A stretch of DNA of 5,049 nucleotides, taken from contig JALTZE010000069.1 of NCBI GenBank assembly GCA_027051315.1, positions 1-5,049 of the forward strand. Reading direction: 5' to 3'. The DNA comes from Micavibrio sp. (GTDB lineage Bacteria > Pseudomonadota > Alphaproteobacteria > Micavibrionales > Micavibrionaceae). The notes beneath the pieces were generated by a model that searched no databases, was not told the origin of the DNA, and saw only the letters and a list, made by a program, of their open reading frames with translations. Both the position numbers and the translations under genes were made by a program. Below, piece after piece: positions 1 through 5,049 of this stretch (position 1 is the first letter of the stretch; the number at the start of each line of letters is the position of its first letter).

Positions 1-604
1 TATATATATTTATAATTCCCTTACCACAGACAAAATCTTCAAATATTGGGGTACGATTTATCATAGTTTTTAGAATTTTTATATATTCATATTGTTCATC
101 ACTTACCGCAGATACAGCAAAATGACCGCCATAAGTACGAATAAAATTATAATCCTTACCATTAGGTACGGCATATGATATTCCAAGACCTGTTCCTGCA
201 CCTATTATACATAAAGGTTTAGAATTTACCTCTTTTCCATTTCTTAATATTTTATAGCTATCCGAACCTATAGCTGGCAAGGCCATAGAATTTGTTACAA
301 AATCATCAAATATATGTATTTCTGATAAATTATAATCTTTGGCGATATTATTATAATCTATCACCCATTTATTTGAATTTGCGGCTTGGTTCTTAAAATG
401 GTAAATATTTCCATCGGGGTTTGCAGCAAGGGACATATATATTTTTTCAGGCTTTACTCCTAAATTATCTATATATTCATTAAGAACATCTTCAAAATTA
501 TTATATTTTGATACTTTGTATTTTTTTTGCTTTTCGAATGAATGTCCATTCTTAATCGCAAGCCTACAATTTGTACCACCAATATCACATAATATTGTCA
601 TCAT
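1..604 (-). CDS. Glucokinase-like sugar kinase (Glk family), 3' end beyond window
   Basis: Predicted cytoplasmic ATP-dependent sugar kinase, which in this family phosphorylates glucose to glucose 6-phosphate at the entry to glycolysis. The frame is open from the ATG at 604-602 to the left edge, giving 201 residues of a protein that is usually about 320. It begins MMTILCDIGGTNCRLA, the N-terminal phosphate-binding loop of the family (D7, GGT 9-11). It continues with FDDFVTNSMALP (99-110, likely catalytic base D101), IGAGTGLG (134-141, ATP site), GGH (159-161) and FEDFVCGKGIINIY (188-201). By eye these line up with E. coli Glk, but two of its five sugar-contacting residues differ: N99 is D100 and E157 is Y158. 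D100, H160 and E187 are kept as D101, H161 and E189. Two ATGs lie in tandem; the first overlaps the upstream pump gene's stop as ATGA, suggesting translational coupling. The family call is strong; glucose as the substrate is less certain. Confidence 0.88.
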   Translation of the reverse strand, partial: MMTILCDIGGTNCRLAIKNGHSFEKQKKYKVSKYNNFEDVLNEYIDNLGVKPEKIYMSLAANPDGNIYHFKNQAANSNKWVIDYNNIAKDYNLSEIHIFDDFVTNSMALPAIGSDSYKILRNGKEVNSKPLCIIGAGTGLGISYAVPNGKDYNFIRTYGGHFAVSAVSDEQYEYIKILKTMINRTPIFEDFVCGKGIINIY

Positions 605-1527
605 ATTTTAACCTTGTTGTGACGACTAAGGTCACAATATTCACCTTCTGGGTCTGTATGTATCATTATTTGTGCTTGTGGAAATATTTTCAGAATATCT
701 TTTTCAAGCTCTACTGTTATATCGTGGGCTTGCTTTAATGTTATATCCTTTTTTACTTCTATATCAAAAGCTACAAATATATCCATACCTGACTTTCTGG
801 TTCTTACATCATGAAAGCCTAGTATTTTTTTATTATCTCTTATAACAGATATAATCTTTTGTCTATCTTTATCAGGCAGTTCACAATCCAATATCATATT
901 TACTGCATCTGTACCTATTTTTCTTGCGCTATTTAGAAGTATAAGAGCTATTATAGCGGCAAATACAGGGTCTATCCAATGTGGGCCATTATAATAATCA
1001 ATTATCAAAGCAAGAATAACTGCCATATTCATAAAAATATCGCCACTATAGTGTGCTTTATCAGCTTCTACAGCTAATGACCCTGAATATTTAATGCAAT
1101 ATTTTTGTATAAGCACAAGTATCACAGATAAAATTACAGAAATAAGAATTATTGAACTTGCTATGATATGGTCACTCAATTCTATGGGATTTACTATTTT
1201 ATCATATGCTTTTACCAGTAAAAATATAGCAGCAATAGCAAGTAATATTGCTTGGAAAAGAGCTGCTAGCGATTCTATATTTCCATGTCCGTATCTGTGT
1301 TTATCATCAGCAGGTTCAAGAGAATATCGTACGGCTATTAACATGATAATTGATATAGCAGCGTCCATAACAGAGTCAGTTAAAGAAGCAAGAACAGCTG
1401 CTGAAGAGCTTTCAATATAGGCATAAAACTTAATAGTAATTAATATGGAAACTATAATAACTGATGCAAAAGTAGCAATCAGAGCATAGTGAGGTTTATG
1501 TATTGTTTGTGTTTCTTTTTCTTCCAT
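601..1527 (-). CDS. fieF: Cation diffusion facilitator, FieF/YiiP type metal efflux pump
   Basis: Inner-membrane antiporter of the CDF family that exports divalent metals (zinc, cadmium, iron in known FieF/YiiP proteins) in exchange for protons. At 308 residues it is close to E. coli FieF (300) and aligns along most of its length. There are about six membrane segments (roughly 16-38, 43-66, 86-107, 121-142, 160-178, 184-202) and then a cytoplasmic metal-binding domain (about 206-299). The transport site is intact: D51 and D55 in helix 2, H159 and D163 in helix 5. The second site is present in PADDKHRYGHG (D74, H77, H81). In the C-terminal domain H239, H268, H290 and D292 match YiiP, but YiiP H248 is D255 here. 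YiiP K77, part of its inter-subunit salt bridge, is N83. The start has GGA eight or nine bases upstream. It lies 36 bp after the lactate dehydrogenase stop and overlaps the kinase start, so is probably cotranscribed with both. The metal cannot be fixed from sequence. Confidence 0.93.
   Translation of the reverse strand: MEEKETQTIHKPHYALIATFASVIIVSILITIKFYAYIESSSAAVLASLTDSVMDAAISIIMLIAVRYSLEPADDKHRYGHGNIESLAALFQAILLAIAAIFLLVKAYDKIVNPIELSDHIIASSIILISVILSVILVLIQKYCIKYSGSLAVEADKAHYSGDIFMNMAVILALIIDYYNGPHWIDPVFAAIIALILLNSARKIGTDAVNMILDCELPDKDRQKIISVIRDNKKILGFHDVRTRKSGMDIFVAFDIEVKKDITLKQAHDITVELEKDILKIFPQAQIMIHTDPEGEYCDLSRHNKVKI
612..615 (-). promoter_or_regulatory. Ribosome binding site of the Glk-like gene, inside the pump gene
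   Basis: AAGG is read on the minus strand seven bases before the ATG at 604-602 and ten bases before the second ATG at 601-599. The spacing favours the first ATG. The site lies within the last codons of the cation pump gene, so ribosomes finishing the pump would stop right at the kinase start. Confidence 0.5.
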
Positions 1528-1563
1528 GATATTTGTCCAAAAATAACATTGATATTTGTTATA

Positions 1564-2511
1564 TTAGTGTAAAATTTCATTTACAGCGCTACTTATTATA
1601 TTTGCGCTTTTTGTTATTTTTTCCTCTTCCTCTGATGATAATTCTGGAAATATTGTATTTTCTATTCCTTTTTCACTAATAATTCGTGGTAATGAAAGAC
1701 AGACATTTTTTACCCCTGTAACTTCTTTTGTTAGAGTTGAACAGCAAATAACAGCATATTCATTATCAATTATGGCTTGGGCTATCCTTGCCATTCCTGC
1801 GCCTATACCAAACCATGTTGCTCCTTTTCCTTTAATAATTTTATATGCGGCATTTCTTACATTATTATCTATTTGCTCTTTTATCTCATTTGTTATTGGG
1901 GCATTAACCTGTGTTGCAAAATCATAAATATTTATGTTGCTCACATTCGCACCTGACCAATGCAAAACTTCTGAATCACCATGTTCACCCAAGACATGGG
2001 CATGTACTGAATGGCTAGATACACCAAGATGTTCTGCTAGAAGTGCTCTAAACCTTGCTGTATCAAGTATAGTTCCAGAACCTATTACTTTTGAAGAAGG
2101 AAGACCGTGACTTTGTTTTGCAATATGGGTAGCAAGCTGTGTCATTACATCTAGTGGATTTGTTGCTATCAGCAATATGGCGTCTTTTGATACATCTAGA
2201 ATCTTTGGAATTATATTTTCAAATACAGCTGCATTACGTTTTAGAAGGTCAAGTCTTGTTTCACCTTCTTTTTGTGCTACTCCTGCTGCTATCATTACTA
2301 TTCCTGCTCCTTCTAATGCTTTAAAATCATCAGTTCCGTGAACTGGTATAGGATTAGAAAATGGAGTAGCATGTAACATATCTTCTGCCTGAGCTATGGC
2401 GAATGATTTAGAGCAATCTACTAAAATCATTTCTGTGCCTACTCCTCTTAATATACAGGCATAGGCGCTTGCTGCCCCCACATGTCCGCACCCTACTAGA
2501 CCTATTTTCAT
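1564..2511 (-). CDS. ldh: L-lactate dehydrogenase, NAD-dependent, probably FBP-activated type
   Basis: Cytoplasmic enzyme that interconverts pyruvate plus NADH and L-lactate plus NAD+, regenerating NAD+ for glycolysis. The 315 residues are normal for bacterial LDH. The Rossmann motif GCGHVG is at 7-12, with D32 for the NAD ribose. The substrate loop AQKEGETRLDL (79-89) has glutamine at Q80, the classic LDH-specific position 102, where malate dehydrogenase has arginine. R86 is the mobile-loop arginine. Also present are N118, D150 and R153 (in DTARFR), the catalytic H177 in LGEHGDS (174-180), and T232. R155 and H170 correspond to R173 and H188, which bind fructose 1,6-bisphosphate in allosteric bacterial LDHs, so FBP activation is inferred. 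The ATG has AAGGA seven bases upstream (2523-2519). It is the first gene of the leftward cluster and is divergent from the SCO gene across a palindromic region. A malate dehydrogenase is the main alternative and Q80 argues against it. Confidence 0.93.
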   Translation of the reverse strand: MKIGLVGCGHVGAASAYACILRGVGTEMILVDCSKSFAIAQAEDMLHATPFSNPIPVHGTDDFKALEGAGIVMIAAGVAQKEGETRLDLLKRNAAVFENIIPKILDVSKDAILLIATNPLDVMTQLATHIAKQSHGLPSSKVIGSGTILDTARFRALLAEHLGVSSHSVHAHVLGEHGDSEVLHWSGANVSNINIYDFATQVNAPITNEIKEQIDNNVRNAAYKIIKGKGATWFGIGAGMARIAQAIIDNEYAVICCSTLTKEVTGVKNVCLSLPRIISEKGIENTIFPELSSEEEEKITKSANIISSAVNEILH

Positions 2512-2584
2512 TTTTATTTCCTTGTATGTTTTATTGTTAGCTATTAAGAATATATAGCAAAATGTAACAATAGAAAATTAGAAC
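2512..2584. promoter_or_regulatory. Divergent ldh/SCO control region with nested inverted repeat
   Basis: This 73-bp gap must hold the promoters for both divergent genes. An outer perfect 8-bp inverted repeat, TATTGTTA (2532-2539) and TAACAATA (2565-2572), encloses a second 5-bp pair, GCTAT (2540-2544) and ATAGC (2554-2558). It is centred almost exactly in the gap. On the minus strand TATATT (2554-2549) is a 5/6 match to a -10 box, but the -35 at proper spacing (TTTTCT, 2577-2572) is poor. No convincing plus-strand promoter was found. No T-run follows the repeat on either strand, so it is not a standard terminator. A regulator binding site is an inference; chance symmetry in A/T-rich DNA is possible. 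Confidence 0.5.
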
Positions 2585-3193
2585 ATGAAACAGCTTTTTA
2601 CAAAATCAATAATATTTATTTTTATCATAATAATATCTCTTGCCATTATTTCTAGATATGTAAATGATGAGAATAATTCATCGCAATTGTTAAAAACTGG
2701 GAAAGTTATAGATGGCAATTTTGAGGCTGTGAATCATCTTGGGAATAAATTTACCAATGAAAGTTGGAAAGGTAAATATAAGCTGATATTTTTTGGTTTT
2801 ACTTCTTGCCCTGTTATATGTCCTTCGGAATTAACAAAGATATCACAAATTATGGATATGCTTCCTGAAAATATGGCAGGTAAAATAATGCCTGTATTTA
2901 TAACTGTTGACCCAGAAAGGGATAATGTTGAAAAGCTCAAAGATTATATAGAAATGTTTCATAAAGATTTTACAGCACTTACAGGAAGTAGAGAACAGAT
3001 AGACAGGCTTATTAAATTATTTTCCGTTTATGCAAAAAAAGTGGAAATAAAAGAGATGGATACATATATGTATGACCATAGTACTTTTATCTATTTTTTA
3101 AATGATAAAGATGAGATTCTGGCACTATATAAAATGCATGAAAAATCAAAAGATATAGCAAAAGATATAGAAACAAGGATAAGTGGTAATTAA
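2585..3193 (+). CDS. SCO1/SenC family copper chaperone, membrane-anchored
   Basis: Thioredoxin-fold protein of the SCO1/SenC/PrrC family, which delivers copper to, or reduces, the CuA site of cytochrome c oxidase subunit II on the outer face of the inner membrane. Some members act mainly as thiol-disulfide reductases. The protein has 202 residues, a usual length. One hydrophobic anchor (about 8-23) follows a basic N-terminus, with no lipobox cysteine, so it is likely an uncleaved signal anchor with a periplasmic domain. The metal site is complete: CPVIC (C75 and C79, the CxxxC motif) and H165 in YDHSTFIYF. The family signature ITVDPERD is at 106-113. The start is fixed by an in-frame TAG two codons upstream, and the ribosome site is weak, with no GGAG-like sequence. 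It stands alone on this strand; no oxidase subunit or haem biosynthesis gene is in view. Its stop overlaps the stop of convergent radA. Confidence 0.93.
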   Translation: MKQLFTKSIIFIFIIIISLAIISRYVNDENNSSQLLKTGKVIDGNFEAVNHLGNKFTNESWKGKYKLIFFGFTSCPVICPSELTKISQIMDMLPENMAGKIMPVFITVDPERDNVEKLKDYIEMFHKDFTALTGSREQIDRLIKLFSVYAKKVEIKEMDTYMYDHSTFIYFLNDKDEILALYKMHEKSKDIAKDIETRISGN

Positions 3194-4569
3194 AATATAT
3201 CAGGTAATTGCTGAACATGTTTTAGCTGTTTTATTTTCAATGATGATTTTATTTTCCTTTGATTTTTTTTACCCTTAGGAAGATTTGGTATTATGGCAGT
3301 TTCAAAACCAAGTTTTGCTGCTTCTTTTATCCTTGCTTCTGCTTGTGCTACTTGCCTTATTTCTCCAGCAAGTCCAATTTCGCCGAAGAATATAGCTCCT
3401 TCTGGCAGTGGCTTGCCTGTATGAGCACTGATAAGAGCTGCGGCAACTGCTAAATCCGCTGCTGGTTCATTAATTTTTATTCCGCCTGCGATATTTAGAT
3501 ATACTTCGCTTGCTGACATATGAATCCCACATCTTGATTCCAAAACTGCCATAATCATTGCTAATCTGCCACTATCCCAACCTATAACCTGTCTTCTTGG
3601 GGTTGCATATGGGGACTCAACAACCAGTGCTTGAACTTCTACTAAAACGGGTCTTGTTCCTTCAAGCCCTGCAAAAACCGAACTTCCTGCTGCCTCTGAT
3701 TGTCTTTGTGCCAAAAAAAGCTCAGAAGGATTAGAAACTTCTATCAATCCTTCATTTGCCATTTCAAACACTCCTATTTCATCAGTAGGACCAAAACGGT
3801 TCTTAACGGCTCTTAATATACGGAATTGATGTCCTCTATCACCTTCAAAATAAAGTACAGTATCAACCATATGTTCAAGGACTCTTGGTCCTGCTATTTG
3901 ACCATCTTTGGTTACATGTCCAACGATAAGCAATGTAACATTTTGTTTTTTGGCTGCTCTTATTAACTCAAGGGTGCAAGCGCGAACTTGAGTTACTGTT
4001 CCTGGCGCAGAATCAACTATATCAACATACATAGTCTGGATAGAATCAATGACCATCATTGAAACAGGGTTATCTTTATCCTCCATCGAAGCGATAATAT
4101 CACGCACATTAGTGGCAGAAGCTAACTCTACTGGAGAATCTAAGAGCCCTAATCTTTCTGCTCTTAATCTTATTTGTTCTATAGCTTCCTCACCAGATAC
4201 ATAGATACATCTTTGATTTTTATATGCTATTGAACATGATATTTGAAGCAGTAAGGTAGATTTGCCAATGCCTGGGTCACCACCAATAAGCAAGGCTGAA
4301 CCTGAAACTAATCCTCCTCCGCATACTCGGTCAAATTCATTATTACCTGTAAGATTACGGTCTATTTTCTTTTTTTCTTTATTTGCAAGAAGCTCAAATT
4401 TTAAGGTTCTTCCTTTATTTTTTGCTATATTTAGTCCTTTTGGGATATTTTCCTCTATTATTTCTTCGGTAATTGTATTCCATTCATTACAGGCATCGCA
4501 CTTTCCAGCCCATTTCATGGTGATATTACCGCATGAATTACATATATATTGATGTTGAGTGCGCGCCAT
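3190..4569 (-). CDS. radA: DNA repair protein RadA (Sms), branch-migration helicase
   Basis: RecA-related ATPase that extends D-loops and processes branched intermediates in homologous recombination and repair alongside RecA. The 459 residues match the usual length, and all domains are present. An N-terminal zinc finger has C10, C13, C24 and C27. The RecA-like core has Walker A GGDPGIGKST (96-105), Walker B MMVIDS (171-176) and the RadA-specific KNRFG motif (256-260). From about residue 280 to the end there is a Lon-protease-like domain, which in RadA is not proteolytic. Wording such as GHVTKDGQIAGPRVLEH and GWDSGRLAM resembles alphaproteobacterial RadA. The ATG has AGGG nine bases upstream (4582-4579), and a good promoter lies just before that. 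It is convergent with the SCO gene and shares the TTAA stop region. The cvpA-purF neighbours common after radA in many alphaproteobacteria are absent here. Confidence 0.97.
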   Translation of the reverse strand: MARTQHQYICNSCGNITMKWAGKCDACNEWNTITEEIIEENIPKGLNIAKNKGRTLKFELLANKEKKKIDRNLTGNNEFDRVCGGGLVSGSALLIGGDPGIGKSTLLLQISCSIAYKNQRCIYVSGEEAIEQIRLRAERLGLLDSPVELASATNVRDIIASMEDKDNPVSMMVIDSIQTMYVDIVDSAPGTVTQVRACTLELIRAAKKQNVTLLIVGHVTKDGQIAGPRVLEHMVDTVLYFEGDRGHQFRILRAVKNRFGPTDEIGVFEMANEGLIEVSNPSELFLAQRQSEAAGSSVFAGLEGTRPVLVEVQALVVESPYATPRRQVIGWDSGRLAMIMAVLESRCGIHMSASEVYLNIAGGIKINEPAADLAVAAALISAHTGKPLPEGAIFFGEIGLAGEIRQVAQAEARIKEAAKLGFETAIIPNLPKGKKNQRKIKSSLKIKQLKHVQQLPDIF

Positions 4570-4599
4570 ATGAATGTACCCTAATATTGGAAATTGGGT

Positions 4600-4628
4600 A
4601 TTATCATATTAAAATAATGAAATGTCCA
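4600..4628 (-). promoter_or_regulatory. Sigma-70-type promoter for radA
   Basis: Read on the minus strand, TGGACA (4628-4623, five of six to TTGACA) and GATAAT (4605-4600, five of six to TATAAT) are separated by exactly 17 bp, with TG-like flanking at the -10. Transcription would start near 4593, leaving a leader of about 24 bases that includes the radA ribosome site. The position between the EAL gene's stop and radA suggests radA has its own promoter. Found by eye; A/T-rich sequence gives chance -10 matches. Confidence 0.5.
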
Positions 4629-4643
4629 GATGTATAGATATTT

Positions 4644-5049
4644 CTAAGTAATGGATAAAGATGTATTTTGTTGCTGGGTTGGACAATCCGTACTAGATGG
4701 ACTACGAACTCCTTCTATTTCATTAACTGCCCATCGGATTATTCCTTTTATTCCTTCTAGTGAACTATCTATTCTTACAGTTGGTAGAGAATTATCTATA
4801 GATTTTTCTAGGAAATCGTCTTTCAATCCCCAGCCTTGAGCATTATTAATACCTAAATTATTCCTTAATATTTCTGCATGTTGACGATTTTTTACTCTTT
4901 CTGCAACAAATTCCACATTAGGAATTTTATCCTTCAACATATCTATAATTACTGAGAATGCTGGATATTCTCCTCTATCATGACCATCAATAACAGAACC
5001 ATCTATTTTTATATAATCTGTTACTTCTTCCAATAATTCAATTCTATCA
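4644..5049 (-). CDS. EAL-domain protein (cyclic-di-GMP phosphodiesterase family), C-terminal part
   Basis: C-terminal part of an EAL domain, the family that hydrolyses cyclic-di-GMP to pGpG or, when degenerate, binds it. The frame is open from 5048 to the stop at 4646-4644 and starts in mid-domain with DRIELLEEVTDYIKIDGSVI. The true start lies beyond the right edge; a TTG at 5033-5031 is possible but would begin inside the domain. Late EAL landmarks are visible: the lysine of YIKID (5009-5007), the glutamate of VAERV (4901-4899) and the glutamine of AQGW (4838-4836). These match the conserved catalytic-site K, E and Q of the family. The usual EGVE stretch is ERVK. About 60 residues follow the QG motif, longer than a bare EAL domain, ending in a polar Ser/Thr/Gln-rich tail. 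The EAL signature, the DD metal pair and any N-terminal sensor or GGDEF domain are outside the window, so catalytic activity cannot be judged. Confidence 0.8.
   Translation of the reverse strand, partial: DRIELLEEVTDYIKIDGSVIDGHDRGEYPAFSVIIDMLKDKIPNVEFVAERVKNRQHAEILRNNLGINNAQGWGLKDDFLEKSIDNSLPTVRIDSSLEGIKGIIRWAVNEIEGVRSPSSTDCPTQQQNTSLSIT

Noticed and set aside
1..12. TATATATA stretch at the left edge
   Set aside because: It encodes the continuing kinase protein (Ile-Tyr codons) and is too short to be a repeat element.
1094..1420. Plus-strand open frame of 108 codons inside the cation pump gene
   Set aside because: It lies antisense to a full-length, well-conserved CDF protein and shows no family resemblance of its own.
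1539..1562. Hairpin after the ldh stop, ATAACA/TGTTAT with an 8-base loop followed by a short T-run on the minus strand
   Set aside because: The stem has six pairs with only one G-C, too weak for an intrinsic terminator, and the downstream pump gene starts within 36 bp as in an operon.
2139..2324. Leucine-rich 61-codon plus-strand frame inside ldh
   Set aside because: Antisense shadow of ldh; the leucine richness comes from reading the opposite strand of an A/T-rich gene.
3263..3271. Run of eight A on the radA coding strand near its 3' end; a similar run in the kinase gene near 521-528
   Set aside because: Such runs could cause slippage, but they are Lys codons in intact frames and are expected in A/T-rich genomes.
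4262..4552. Plus-strand 96-codon frame opposite the radA N-terminus
   Set aside because: It covers the zinc finger and Walker A coding region of radA in antisense and has no recognisable domain or ribosome site.
4651..4839. Plus-strand 62-codon frame opposite the EAL gene
   Set aside because: It is antisense to a frame that carries EAL-domain landmarks.
5031..5033. TTG as the start codon of the EAL protein
   Set aside because: The frame stays open upstream to the window edge with EAL-like sequence (DRIEL), and a start here would remove most of the domain.

Overview
The window is an A/T-rich, gene-dense stretch of a bacterial chromosome. It carries six protein genes and no RNA gene, mobile element, CRISPR array or long repeat that I could find. 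The RadA protein reads like an alphaproteobacterial one: its KNRFG stretch runs on as GPTDEIGVFEM, and its Lon-like part has a GWDSGRLAM-type block. A low-GC alphaproteobacterium is the best guess. The L-lactate dehydrogenase and glucokinase-like protein point to sugar use and fermentation, while the SCO protein implies a copper-containing respiratory oxidase. The placement rests on protein resemblance alone and is moderately confident for the class, no finer.

Layout. Positions 1-2511 hold a leftward three-gene cluster, transcribed in the order L-lactate dehydrogenase (2511-1564), FieF-like cation efflux pump (1527-601), glucokinase-like sugar kinase (604 to beyond the left edge). Gaps are 36 bp and then a 4-bp ATGA overlap, so this looks like one operon. 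Positions 2512-2584 are a 73-bp divergent control region with a nested inverted repeat. Positions 2585-3193 hold a rightward SCO1/SenC gene. Its stop codon interlocks with that of leftward radA (4569-3190) in a shared TTAA. Positions 4570-4643 are a short gap with a good sigma-70-type promoter for radA. Positions 4644-5049 hold the C-terminal end of a leftward EAL-domain protein whose start lies outside the window.

How the genes fit together. The kinase would feed hexose into glycolysis, and the lactate dehydrogenase would reoxidise NADH at the far end. The dehydrogenase keeps the two residues that bind fructose 1,6-bisphosphate in allosteric bacterial enzymes, so flux control by a glycolytic intermediate is plausible. 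The metal pump has no obvious metabolic link and may simply share the transcript. SCO, RadA and the EAL protein are separate functions: oxidase copper assembly, recombination and repair, and cyclic-di-GMP turnover.

I found no convincing undescribed system. The points most worth checking are the altered sugar-site residues of the kinase and the symmetric palindrome between the lactate dehydrogenase and SCO genes.
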